From Budvicia aquatica DSM 5075 = ATCC 35567 (GTDB taxonomy: Bacteria > Pseudomonadota > Gammaproteobacteria > Enterobacterales > Enterobacteriaceae): DNA of 49,051 nt. The notes below the pieces were generated by a model that was given only the letters and a program-made list of their open reading frames with translations, did not search any database and had not been told where the DNA came from. Numbering within the stretch: position 1 is the first letter of the stretch; each line of letters starts with the position of its first letter. The DNA is taken from NCBI RefSeq assembly GCF_000427805.1, contig NZ_ATYS01000017.1, positions 90,746 through 139,796 on the forward strand, written 5' to 3'. Both the position numbers and the translations under genes were made by a program. Positions 1 through 7,988 of the stretch are shown here, piece after piece.

Positions 1-44
1 TTTCTTGTCCCTGTTGGATACCACCACTTTGTGATGAATTGATG

Positions 45-50
45 TATAAT
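45..50 (+). promoter_or_regulatory. Possible -10 box for ubiG
   Basis: A perfect TATAAT lies 35 bases before the ubiG start codon. No good -35 match sits 16-18 bases upstream, so an activator or another promoter may be needed. The window starts only 44 bases before it, so the full promoter cannot be judged. Confidence 0.4.
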
Positions 51-84
51 TCCGACCATCACATCAGGCAGTTAGGTAACTTTT

Positions 85-792
85 ATGAATTCACCAGAAA
101 ATGTCGATCACAACGAAATTGCTAAATTTGAAGCCGTAGCTTCCCGCTGGTGGGATTTAGAAGGCGAATTTAAGCCATTGCATCAGATTAATCCGCTGCG
201 CCTTGGCTATATCCAACTGCGGGCAAACGGTGTGTTCGGTAAGAAAATTTTAGACGTTGGCTGCGGTGGCGGAATTTTGTCTGAAAGTATGGCTCATGAG
301 GGGGCTAAAGTCACCGGGCTGGATATGGGAAGTGAGCCCTTGTTGGTTGCCCGCCTGCATGCGGTAGAAAGCGGCGTCCCGGTCGAATATGTTCAACAAA
401 CCGTTGAGGCTCATGCCAAAGAAAATGCGGGCCTGTACGATATTGTTACCTGCATGGAAATGCTGGAACACGTTCCGGATCCCTCCTCGGTTGTTCGCGC
501 CTGCGCTCAGTTGGTTAAGCCCGGAGGCCACGTATTCTTCTCCACCATTAATCGCAATACTAAAGCCTGGTTGATGCTGGTTGTCGGGGCGGAGTATGTG
601 CTGAACATGGTGCCTAAAGGGACGCATGATGCGAAAAAATTCATCCGCCCTTCTGAACTGATTAGCTGGGTAGATCAAACCGCGCTGCGCGATCGCCATA
701 TGACCGGCCTTCACTACAATCCGTTACTAAAAACGTTTAAGTTGGCAGACAACGTAGACGTCAATTATATGGTCCATTGCACTAAAGATTGA
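85..792 (+). CDS. ubiG: Ubiquinone biosynthesis O-methyltransferase UbiG
   Basis: SAM-dependent methyltransferase that carries out both O-methylation steps of ubiquinone synthesis; the family is known to associate peripherally with the membrane. The 235-residue product has the usual family length (E. coli about 240). The N-terminus contains the typical [10 protein letters not shown] segment (15-24), followed by the SAM-binding glycine motif ILDVGCGGG (55-63) and an acidic motif II around VTGLDMG. The ATG is preceded by TTAGGTAA at about 8 bases spacing. The gene is monocistronic here, with almost 500 bases before nrdA, as in other enterics. Identification rests on near-continuous similarity to the E. 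coli protein as I recall it. Confidence 0.97.
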   Translation: MNSPENVDHNEIAKFEAVASRWWDLEGEFKPLHQINPLRLGYIQLRANGVFGKKILDVGCGGGILSESMAHEGAKVTGLDMGSEPLLVARLHAVESGVPVEYVQQTVEAHAKENAGLYDIVTCMEMLEHVPDPSSVVRACAQLVKPGGHVFFSTINRNTKAWLMLVVGAEYVLNMVPKGTHDAKKFIRPSELISWVDQTALRDRHMTGLHYNPLLKTFKLADNVDVNYMVHCTKD

Positions 793-1097
793 CAGAACGC
801 TGGTCTACATGTGTTAGCGCCGCAGCCTAAAGTGATGCAAATTCAACGGCACAGGAAGCGGCGAAAAATGTTTTCATCGAGCCAGCAAATCAGAGGCCAG
901 ATAATAAGCTGCCGTTATTAATTTTTATTAAGTGCAACATTTTTAGACAACCACAAACTCCTTTTAAAGGTTTGCTAATATTTAAACCATTAACCGTCGA
1001 ATAATTCAGCAGTTAAAAATATTTTGTTTAAAATGGTTAAATATTTATTTCAGATATGTAAGCTATAACCTCTAATGAACACGGGAACTTAGCGCCG

Positions 1098-1118
1098 TTA
1101 TCCCAAAAGTTATCCACA
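1098..1118 (+). promoter_or_regulatory. DnaA boxes upstream of nrdA
   Basis: TTATCCACA at 1110-1118 is a perfect consensus DnaA box. A second, weaker match (TTATCCCAA) lies 12 bases upstream at 1098-1106. In E. coli, paired DnaA boxes upstream of nrdA couple ribonucleotide reductase expression to replication initiation; the same arrangement is inferred here. Confidence 0.75.
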
Positions 1119-1158
1119 AGAATAGGCCATTTTGTTCACTTGCAAAACGCGTCATAGA

Positions 1159-1204
1159 ACACTATCTTGTACCCCATGAGCTTCAAGACCCCTATATATT
1201 GTGT
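1159..1204 (+). promoter_or_regulatory. Tandem NrdR boxes in the nrdAB promoter
   Basis: The downstream box at 1189-1204 reads CCCCTATATATTGTGT, matching the NrdR consensus ACACWATATATWGTGT at 14 of 16 positions. An upstream, weaker box begins ACACTATCTTG at 1159. Their starts are 30 bases apart, about three helical turns, as expected for cooperative NrdR binding. The downstream box contains the most likely -10 element (TATATT), so binding should block RNA polymerase. Confidence 0.75.
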
Positions 1205-1286
1205 TTTGATCATGTAGCCACACTAAGCGCCACATGGCATCTTAATGTGTAAAGCACAAATCTCACGGAAAGGTACGTATTACGCT

Positions 1287-3572
1287 ATGAATCAAAGTCT
1301 ATTAGTCACTAAACGCGATGGCACCAAAGAACGCATCAACCTTGATAAAATTCATCGGGTCATCGATTGGGCAGCAGAAGGCCTGAATAATGTTTCAGTT
1401 TCTCAGGTTGAGCTTCGCTCACATATTCAGTTTTATGATGGCATCAGAACCTCTGATATTCATGAAACCATTATCCGCGCTGCCGCAGACTTAATTTCAC
1501 GTGATACGCCTGACTATCAGTACTTGGCTGCACGTCTTGCGATCTTCCATCTGCGTAAAAAAGCCTACGGTCAGTTTGAGCCACCGGCTTTATATGCCCA
1601 TGTAAAAAACATGGTCGAGATGGGTAAATACGATAGCCATCTGTTAGAAGACTACTCGGTCGAAGAGTTCGAGGAGATGGGAACCTACATTGAGCACTGG
1701 CGTGATATGAACTTTTCTTATGCTGCCGTTAAGCAGTTGGAAGGTAAGTATCTGGTTCAGAACCGCGTCACCGGTGAAGTGTATGAGAGCGCCCAGTTCC
1801 TGTATATCTTAGTCGCTGCTTGCCTGTTCTCACGCTACCCGCGCGAAACTCGCCTTAGCTATGTAAAGCGTTTCTACGATGCTATTTCAACCTTTAAGAT
1901 TTCACTGCCAACGCCGATTATGGCCGGCGTTCGCACACCAACCCGCCAGTTCAGTTCATGCGTACTGATCGAGTGCGGTGATAGCCTTGATTCAATCAAT
2001 GCAACCTCTAGTGCCATTGTTAAATACGTTTCCCAACGCGCCGGTATCGGTATTAACGCCGGTAGAATCCGTGCTCAGGGCAGCCCAATCCGTAACGGTG
2101 AGGCCTTCCATACCGGCTGTATTCCGTTCTACAAGCACTTCCAGACCGCGGTAAAATCATGCTCTCAGGGTGGCGTTCGTGGCGGAGCTGCAACGGTGTT
2201 CTATCCGATTTGGCATCTGGAAGTTGAAAACCTGCTGGTGCTGAAAAATAACCGGGGTGTTGAAGAGAACCGGGTTCGTCATATGGACTATGGCGTTCAG
2301 TTAAATAAACTGATGTATCAGCGCCTGGTTAAAAACGAGAATATTACCCTATTCAGCCCGTCAGACGTTCCGGGGCTATATGACGCCTTCTTCGCCGATC
2401 AGGAAGAGTTTGAGCGTTTATATGTTAAATATGAAGCCGATTCTTCTATTCGCCAGCGTCAGGTTAAAGCGGTCGAACTGTTCTCTTTAATGATGCAAGA
2501 ACGTGCTTCTACCGGTCGTATCTATATTCAAAACGTTGACCATTGTAATACCCATAGCCCGTTCGATCCGGTCGTGGCTCCGGTTCGCCAGTCTAACCTG
2601 TGTCTGGAAATCGCCCTGCCGACTAAGCCATTGAACGATATCAATGATGAGAGCGGTGAAATTGCACTCTGTACCCTTTCCGCTTTCAATCTGGGTGCCA
2701 TAGATAGCTTAGATGAGCTGGAAGAGTTAGCCACGTTGGCGGTACGTTCCCTTGATGCCCTGTTGGACTATCAGGATTACCCTATTCTAGCTGCTAAGCG
2801 TGGTTCTATGGGTCGCCGTACATTAGGTATTGGTGTGATTAACTATGCCTATTATCTGGCTAAAAACGGCGTCCGTTATTCTGATGGCAGCGCCAACGGC
2901 CTGACCCACAGAGCCTTTGAGGCGATTCAATATTATCTGTTGAAAGCGTCTAATGAGCTGGCACGTGAACAAGGCCCTTGCCCGTGGTTTAACGAAACCC
3001 GTTATTCTCAAGGCATTCTGCCGATTGATAACTATAAGAAAGATCTGGATAGCCTATGCAATGAACCCCTTCATTATGACTGGGAAGCTTTGCGTCAGGA
3101 CATTAAAACCCATGGTCTGCGTAACTCAACCCTGTCAGCATTAATGCCGTCAGAGACATCATCACAAATATCTAATGCCACCAACGGTATTGAACCGCCT
3201 CGCGGACATATCAGCGTTAAAGCCTCTAAAGACGGTATTTTACGTCAGGTGGTTCCTGACTATGAGAATCTGACCGATGCCTATGAGTTACTTTGGGATC
3301 TGCCTAGTAACGATGGCTATCTGCACTTAGTCGGCCTGATGCAGAAGTTTATCGACCAGTCGATTTCAGCCAACACCAACTACGATCCAAATCGTTTCCC
3401 TGGCGGGAAAGTGCCGATGAAGCAGTTACTTAAAGACCTGCTCACTGCGTATAAATATGGTGTTAAAACGCTGTACTATCAAAACACCCGCGACGGTGCT
3501 GATGATGTACAAGGTGACCTATTACCTGCAAAACAAGACGATGACTGCGAAAGCGGCGCATGTAAGATTTAA
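1287..3572 (+). CDS. nrdA: Class Ia ribonucleoside-diphosphate reductase, alpha subunit NrdA
   Basis: Large subunit of the aerobic ribonucleotide reductase, which reduces ribonucleoside diphosphates to deoxy forms. The start is placed at the ATG at 1287 (MNQSLLVTKRDG), giving 761 residues, exactly the E. coli length; the frame is open back to 1245 but that extension has no family counterpart. The ATP-cone allosteric domain is at about residues 1-95. Catalytic motifs are present: the FSSCVLIE cysteine (C225), NLCLE (N437, C439, E441), ALCTLS (C462), radical-transfer pair in TLYYQN (Y730-Y731), and the C-terminal redox pair CESGAC (C754, C759). GGAAAGG lies about 13 bases before the ATG. It is followed by nrdB after 45 bases. 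Confidence 0.98.
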   Translation: MNQSLLVTKRDGTKERINLDKIHRVIDWAAEGLNNVSVSQVELRSHIQFYDGIRTSDIHETIIRAAADLISRDTPDYQYLAARLAIFHLRKKAYGQFEPPALYAHVKNMVEMGKYDSHLLEDYSVEEFEEMGTYIEHWRDMNFSYAAVKQLEGKYLVQNRVTGEVYESAQFLYILVAACLFSRYPRETRLSYVKRFYDAISTFKISLPTPIMAGVRTPTRQFSSCVLIECGDSLDSINATSSAIVKYVSQRAGIGINAGRIRAQGSPIRNGEAFHTGCIPFYKHFQTAVKSCSQGGVRGGAATVFYPIWHLEVENLLVLKNNRGVEENRVRHMDYGVQLNKLMYQRLVKNENITLFSPSDVPGLYDAFFADQEEFERLYVKYEADSSIRQRQVKAVELFSLMMQERASTGRIYIQNVDHCNTHSPFDPVVAPVRQSNLCLEIALPTKPLNDINDESGEIALCTLSAFNLGAIDSLDELEELATLAVRSLDALLDYQDYPILAAKRGSMGRRTLGIGVINYAYYLAKNGVRYSDGSANGLTHRAFEAIQYYLLKASNELAREQGPCPWFNETRYSQGILPIDNYKKDLDSLCNEPLHYDWEALRQDIKTHGLRNSTLSALMPSETSSQISNATNGIEPPRGHISVKASKDGILRQVVPDYENLTDAYELLWDLPSNDGYLHLVGLMQKFIDQSISANTNYDPNRFPGGKVPMKQLLKDLLTAYKYGVKTLYYQNTRDGADDVQGDLLPAKQDDDCESGACKI

Positions 3573-3578
3573 TCTATT

Positions 3579-3601
3579 TTGGGGGGCGACTCTGCCCCCA
3601 A
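3579..3601 (+). other. Hairpin between nrdA and nrdB
   Basis: TTGGGGG (3579-3585) pairs with CCCCCAA (3595-3601) around a 9-base loop. The stem is GC-rich but has no following U tract, so it looks like a processing or partial attenuation structure rather than a terminator. It lies directly before the nrdB ribosome site (AGGG at 3607-3610). Confidence 0.55.
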
Positions 3602-3617
3602 TTTTCAGGGACTTATC

Positions 3618-4754
3618 ATGGCTCATACCTACACTACATTTTCCCAAAACAAAAACGATCAGTTAAAAGAACCCATGTTTTTTGGTCAGCCGGTTAACGT
3701 AGCCCGCTATGACCAGCAGAAGCATGAGCTGTTTGAAAAACTGATTGAAAAACAGCTGTCCTTCTTCTGGCGTCCTGAAGAAGTTGACGTTTCCCGCGAT
3801 CGGATTGACTATCAAGCGTTACCCGATCATGAGAAACATATTTTTATCAGTAACCTGAAATACCAAACGCTGCTGGATTCAATTCAGGGCAGAAGCCCTA
3901 ACGTGGCCTTTCTGCCGCTGATCTCTATCCCTGAATTAGAAACCTGGGTGGAGACATGGTCATTCTCAGAAACCATCCATTCGCGCTCTTATACCCATAT
4001 TATCCGTAATATCGTCAACGATCCGTCAATCGTGTTTGATGATATCGTGACCAATGAAGAGATTCTGAAGCGCGCTAAAGATATTTCAGGTTACTACGAC
4101 GATCTGATCAGAATGAGTAACTATTACCACCTGTTTGGTGAAGGAACTCATCAGATCAATGGTGAAACCATTACGGTCAACCTGCATGAACTGAAGAAAC
4201 AGCTTTATCTGTGCGTGATGAGCGTGAATGCACTGGAAGCGATACGCTTCTACGTTAGCTTTGCCTGCTCTTTTGCCTTCGCCGAACGTGAACTGATGGA
4301 AGGTAACGCCAAAATCATCAAGATGATCGCCCGCGATGAAGCCCTGCACCTGACGGGAACTCAGCACATTATTAATTTAATGCGCAACGGCCACGATGAC
4401 CCTGAGATGGCAGAGATAGCCATTGAATGTCAGCAACAGTGCTACGATCTGTTTGTTCTGGCAGCTGAACAAGAGAAAGAGTGGGCAGAATACCTGTTCC
4501 GCGACGGTTCTATGATTGGTCTGAATAAAGATATTCTGTGTCAGTATGTTGATTACATCACCAACATTCGGATGCAGGCCGTAGGGTTACCGTTACCGTT
4601 TGAAACCCGTTCAAACCCTATCCCATGGATTAATGCATGGTTGGTTTCTGATAACGTTCAGGTGGCCCCGCAGGAAGTTGAAGTCAGCTCTTATCTGGTC
4701 GGTCAGATTGACTCAGAAATGCATGCCGATGACCTGAGTGATTTCGAACTCTAA
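3618..4754 (+). CDS. nrdB: Class Ia ribonucleoside-diphosphate reductase, beta subunit NrdB
   Basis: Small subunit carrying the diiron centre and stable tyrosyl radical. The ATG at 3618 ([10 protein letters not shown]), preceded by CAGGG at about 7 bases, gives 378 residues; an upstream in-frame start at 3579 would add 13 unrelated residues. Diiron ligands and radical site are visible: D87, E118 and H121 in SETIHSRSY, the radical tyrosine Y125, then E207 (FAERELMEG), E241 and H244 (ARDEALHL). The C-terminal peptide ending DDLSDFEL resembles the tail that docks into NrdA. Unlike E. coli, no yfaE ferredoxin gene follows; a terminator closes the operon. Confidence 0.98.
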   Translation: MAHTYTTFSQNKNDQLKEPMFFGQPVNVARYDQQKHELFEKLIEKQLSFFWRPEEVDVSRDRIDYQALPDHEKHIFISNLKYQTLLDSIQGRSPNVAFLPLISIPELETWVETWSFSETIHSRSYTHIIRNIVNDPSIVFDDIVTNEEILKRAKDISGYYDDLIRMSNYYHLFGEGTHQINGETITVNLHELKKQLYLCVMSVNALEAIRFYVSFACSFAFAERELMEGNAKIIKMIARDEALHLTGTQHIINLMRNGHDDPEMAEIAIECQQQCYDLFVLAAEQEKEWAEYLFRDGSMIGLNKDILCQYVDYITNIRMQAVGLPLPFETRSNPIPWINAWLVSDNVQVAPQEVEVSSYLVGQIDSEMHADDLSDFEL

Positions 4755-4779
4755 ATCAGCACTAAATTTCTTTAATACA

Positions 4780-4812
4780 AAAAGAGCCTGCTAACTATTA
4801 GCAGGCTCTTTT
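4780..4812. terminator. Bidirectional terminator between nrdB and a lipoprotein gene
   Basis: A perfect 15-bp stem (AAAAGAGCCTGCTAA, 4780-4794, with its complement at 4798-4812) surrounds a 3-base loop. A-runs on one side and T-runs on the other allow it to end transcription on both strands, fitting the convergent genes. Confidence 0.92.
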
Positions 4813-4849
4813 GATTTATAACGCTGGCAGTTAATGACCTAACTTCGAA

Positions 4850-5206
4850 TTACTTAAACAAATTCGCCACCCAGTGGTCATCGACCCGGGAAAAACCAAT
4901 CTTATCTAAATTGGTTTCAACGATGCCTGATTCAGGAATTCTAAAATCGGAATAGACATCACAGGTTACTGAGCGATCGCTCTGAACCTGACAATTCTCA
5001 AGCTGTTTAACTTTAATGCAGCCAATATCAATTTTGACCATATCAATGGCAAAAGAGCTGTCGTGGGCCTGAGCATCTTTCAGCAGCGTTGTTTTTATTG
5101 CTGAGTCGGCTTCTGAAACGGTCGGTAATTTAGGCCCAGAGGTTGTACAGGCCGTTAAAAACAGTAACGGGCCTAAAATCAGGCTATATATACAGCGCTT
5201 TTCCAT
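4850..5206 (-). CDS. Small uncharacterised lipoprotein
   Basis: The 118-residue product starts with a charged MEKR, a hydrophobic stretch and a clear lipobox LTAC, so Cys20 should be lipidated after signal peptidase II cleavage. Thr-Thr follow the Cys, with no Asp at +2, so outer-membrane sorting is expected. The start at 5206 is preferred over the ATG at 5218, because GGAGAGG overlaps that upstream codon and serves the second ATG. The mature part contains three further cysteines (GCIKV, ENCQV, VTCDV) that could form a disulfide. I do not recognise a family. It is convergent with nrdB and shares its terminator. Confidence 0.8.
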   Translation of the reverse strand: MEKRCIYSLILGPLLFLTACTTSGPKLPTVSEADSAIKTTLLKDAQAHDSSFAIDMVKIDIGCIKVKQLENCQVQSDRSVTCDVYSDFRIPESGIVETNLDKIGFSRVDDHWVANLFK

Positions 5207-5374
5207 CAGCCTCTCCATGTGAATTGTTCAACCGCAAATAAAATTTCCGACACCATAATTAAGCCAAACAAAAATTTCCAGTGATACATGAGTATTTATT
5301 TTTATATCGGGGTCAATATGCCCTTTTTAGCCATAGCAAAATGTTATCCGGAACCAACATTCCACAATTAAAAA

Positions 5375-5403
5375 AGGCATCACACAAAATCAGTGTGATG
5401 CCT
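5375..5403 (-). terminator. Terminator of the dcu-like operon
   Basis: An 11-bp stem (AGGCATCACAC, 5375-5385, paired with 5393-5403) around a 7-base loop is followed, on the minus strand, by six Ts. It lies 40 bases past the stop codon of the transporter gene. Confidence 0.9.
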
Positions 5404-5442
5404 CTATTCAGAGCATAACGCCAAAACGTAGCAGGTTTAAGC

Positions 5443-6747
5443 CTATCCCATCACCATTGGCGCAATCATAAATCCGAAGGCAACACCGGCAATAATCCCG
5501 CCTAAGCCCGGCAACATAAACGGATGGTTAAGTACATACTTCCCGACCCGTGTCGTTCCGGTCGTATCGAACTCCATTGCCGCCAATGACGTCGGATAAG
5601 TGGGTAAAACAAATACCCCCGTTACGGCGACGTAAGAAGCCAGAATTGCCCAGTGAGGCACGTCTAAGGCAATAGCCAGCGGAATAATCAGCGGCGTCGT
5701 CGCCCCTTGAGAGTAAAGTAATGCACAGGTGCCAAACAGTACCAATGCTAATAACATCGGATAGCTTTTCAGCACGCTACCGGCAATCTCTTTAATCTCA
5801 AGCATATGAGCATCAACTAAGGTGGTGCCCAAGGTTACAATACCTAAAATTACCGCAACCGAACTCATACCGGCCCGAAAAGTCGGTGCCAGCACAATAG
5901 AATCGGTAGAGGTTTTGCAGAAAACCACCATTAAACAGGCAGCGCTCATCATACAGATAATAATAATATCCCGGGTTCCCATGGTCTTACCGATGTCAAA
6001 GCCGGGACGAAGGGACGGGAATGCAGCCAGAATAACAATACCGACGGTTGCCAATAAAAACAGAACAACAGAGAGTTTTGCCTGTGGTGTATCAGGCGTG
6101 AGTTTCTCCACATGTTTTTGAACTAAGCCCTTTTGCAGACGCTCCAGATAAACTTCATCGTCTTCCAACTCACAGCCCTGACGGGAAGCAATAAAAGCCG
6201 CGACCATAGCAGCAACAAAAGAGGCTGGTAAACAGACGGCCATGACCTGCAAGAAGGTTACGCTCTCTTTCTCCATGATGCTTAACATCGCCGCCATGGC
6301 GGCACTGATAGGAGAACCTGAAATTGCAATTTGTGATGCCACAACCGAACCGGCTAGCGTCCGGGATGGACGAATACCCGACTCTTTAGCCACTTCAGCA
6401 ATAACAGGCAAAGTCGAGAACACAATAAAACCGGTTCCCGCCATAATCGTCATCGTCCAGGTAATGATTGGCGCAATGATATTAATATATTTAGGATTCC
6501 GGCGCATAAAAGCCCCGGCGACCCGAACCAGATAGTCCATACCGCCTGCGGCCTGAAGGGCTGAGGCGGCAACAACTACGGTCATGATAATCAGAATAAC
6601 GTCAACCGGCGGAGAGCCGATCGGCAAGCCAAATCCAAGGGTAAGAATAGCCAGACCCAGCCCGCCACACAGGCCGATTCCGATCCCCCCCATCCGTATA
6701 CCGAAAAATATTGCACCCAAAACAACAATAATCTCTAACCAAACCAT
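5443..6747 (-). CDS. DcuA/DcuB-family anaerobic C4-dicarboxylate transporter
   Basis: Inner-membrane carrier of the Dcu family, known for exchange of fumarate, aspartate, malate and succinate. The start is set at the ATG at 6747 (MVWLEIIVVLGAIFFG), with GGAG about 6 bases upstream; this gives 434 residues, the normal family length, and removes a 15-residue extension. Family blocks include GGIGIG, AAGGMDYLV, RRNPKYI, the SGSPISAA turn, LLYSQGATT and LPTYPTSLAA. The DDEVYLERLQKGLV segment and the SQIAISGSPIS block look more like DcuA than DcuB, but it may be a third paralogue, so I give no symbol. It lies 108 bases downstream of the racemase gene on the same strand. Confidence 0.9.
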   Translation of the reverse strand: MVWLEIIVVLGAIFFGIRMGGIGIGLCGGLGLAILTLGFGLPIGSPPVDVILIIMTVVVAASALQAAGGMDYLVRVAGAFMRRNPKYINIIAPIITWTMTIMAGTGFIVFSTLPVIAEVAKESGIRPSRTLAGSVVASQIAISGSPISAAMAAMLSIMEKESVTFLQVMAVCLPASFVAAMVAAFIASRQGCELEDDEVYLERLQKGLVQKHVEKLTPDTPQAKLSVVLFLLATVGIVILAAFPSLRPGFDIGKTMGTRDIIIICMMSAACLMVVFCKTSTDSIVLAPTFRAGMSSVAVILGIVTLGTTLVDAHMLEIKEIAGSVLKSYPMLLALVLFGTCALLYSQGATTPLIIPLAIALDVPHWAILASYVAVTGVFVLPTYPTSLAAMEFDTTGTTRVGKYVLNHPFMLPGLGGIIAGVAFGFMIAPMVMG

Positions 6748-6855
6748 AACGGCTCCAATAGACAATAATTTGTCACTTATTGTTAATATCAAAAATGATT
6801 AACCTGCACGGCGTCATGAAGAGCCGCGTATATCATTACTTCTTTTTATTTTTTA

Positions 6856-7572
6856 TTAAAATAATAAATCAGTTTTTCCAACCCGTTTTTCATACCAGCG
6901 AATGCCGGCCCGAACTAATGAAGCTGTAGAATCAATAAATTTTTCCGGATGTTGTTTTATCTCTTTAGCTAAAATAACCGGCACCTCGGTACAACCTAAA
7001 ACAATGACTTCAGCCCCGCGTTGAAATAATGTTGCCACCTGCTCGGCCATTAATGATTCAGCCTGTGCAATATTACCCGCTTTTAAGCTATAAATACTTT
7101 CCATTACTTTTTCCTGACCCGACTGGTCAGGATTAATACATTTAAAGCCCAGCCCTTCTATATTCTTCTGATATAGCCCCATGGCCAGAGTGGCATTGGT
7201 TGCCAAAAGCCCGATATTGGTCTTGCCTGAAGCCTTGGCCTCGCCCATGGTGGTTTCAATGATACTGAGCATTTCAACGTGGCAGGCTTTTTTAAGTTCC
7301 GGATACCAATAATGAGCGGTGTTACAAGGAATAACAATGCATTCGGCCCCGGCAACCTCTAAGCGGTGAAGGTAATCTTCCATTACCGGCAGTGGAGAAT
7401 TGCCATTATGTAACAATGCCTGTGTCCGGTCAGGAATATCAGGAATAGACGATATAATTAACGGAATATGTTCCTGATCGCTGCCTGCCGCGGTAAAGCT
7501 GACAAACTTATTAAATATATCAACCGTTGCGGCAGGACCCATTCCACCTAATACACCAATTAAACCTTTCAC
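6856..7572 (-). CDS. Aspartate/glutamate racemase family protein (YgeA/RacX-like)
   Basis: Cofactor-independent amino-acid racemase of the Asp/Glu family, expected to interconvert L and D forms through two cysteines. Both active-site motifs are present: PCNTAHYWY with Cys83 and LGCTEVP with Cys194, the same arrangement as E. coli YgeA (known for broad, slow racemase activity). The N-terminal GVLGGMGPAAT block is characteristic. The start codon is GTG at 7572, with GAGGA about 8 bases upstream. It precedes the Dcu transporter gene in an apparent operon and is divergent from the LysR gene, suggesting import or exchange of aspartate-type substrates coupled to racemisation (inference). Confidence 0.9.
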   Translation of the reverse strand: MKGLIGVLGGMGPAATVDIFNKFVSFTAAGSDQEHIPLIISSIPDIPDRTQALLHNGNSPLPVMEDYLHRLEVAGAECIVIPCNTAHYWYPELKKACHVEMLSIIETTMGEAKASGKTNIGLLATNATLAMGLYQKNIEGLGFKCINPDQSGQEKVMESIYSLKAGNIAQAESLMAEQVATLFQRGAEVIVLGCTEVPVILAKEIKQHPEKFIDSTASLVRAGIRWYEKRVGKTDLLF

Positions 7573-7772
7573 AATGACATCCTCTTATTCCGTTTATTAT
7601 GAACGAGGTGTTTGGCTATATTTAAATGGCCATTCTTATTACACCAATTTCATAAAATTTAACGTTTCTATTTACTTTCTCGATATTTATTAACGTTTGT
7701 TCTGTCGTTAATTCCTTGATCAATATTTATCAGGAGTCATTTGAGAAGAGAAATGCAAGTATGTATGGAGTG

Positions 7773-7787
7773 ATGCAAAATCTGCAT
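7773..7787. promoter_or_regulatory. Candidate LysR-type operator (T-N11-A)
   Basis: ATGCAAAATCTGCAT is an interrupted perfect palindrome (ATGCA-N5-TGCAT) that contains the T-N11-A core typical of LysR-family sites. It lies in the intergenic region between the divergent racemase and LysR genes, the usual place for a LysR autoregulatory site. Confidence 0.55.
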
Positions 7788-7902
7788 TAACCAAACTCAC
7801 ACATTGACGATTAAGGTTGGAATGACAACAGGATTGATGTCAGTATATTGTGGCAACAGGGCCTAGTTATCAGGGTATAGCTCGAAATAGCACAAATCAG
7901 CT

Positions 7903-7925
7903 AACAGGCTATTCAATAACCTGTT
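7903..7925. repeat. Inverted repeat near the LysR promoter
   Basis: AACAGG (7903-7908) and CCTGTT (7920-7925) form an inverted repeat with an 11-base spacer, about 60 bases before the LysR start. It could be a second regulator site or a leader hairpin; function unknown. Confidence 0.35.
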
Positions 7926-7988
7926 GAATGTTGTTTGCCGGCTACCTATGCAAAATTCAAATAGCAGATACCTAAATTGAGACGTCAG

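Larger units (their letters stand above)
793..1286. other. ubiG-nrdA intergenic regulatory region
   Basis: About 490 bases without a convincing gene. The first half is unremarkable; 930-1075 is very AT-rich, with A/T runs of the kind bound by Fis or H-NS (inference). The second half holds DnaA-box and NrdR-box sequences, described separately, that match the known control architecture of nrdAB in enterics. I see no clear intrinsic terminator for ubiG. Confidence 0.6.
7573..7988. other. Divergent promoter region, racemase operon and LysR gene
   Basis: About 400 AT-rich bases with no credible gene. Two candidate regulator sites stand out: the 15-base inverted repeat at 7773-7787 and the AACAGG/CCTGTT pair at 7903-7925. 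I could not assign -35/-10 boxes with confidence. Confidence 0.5.

Noticed and set aside
3573..3617. Terminator between nrdA and nrdB
   Set aside because: The hairpin has no U tract and the genes form a conserved operon, so full termination is unlikely.
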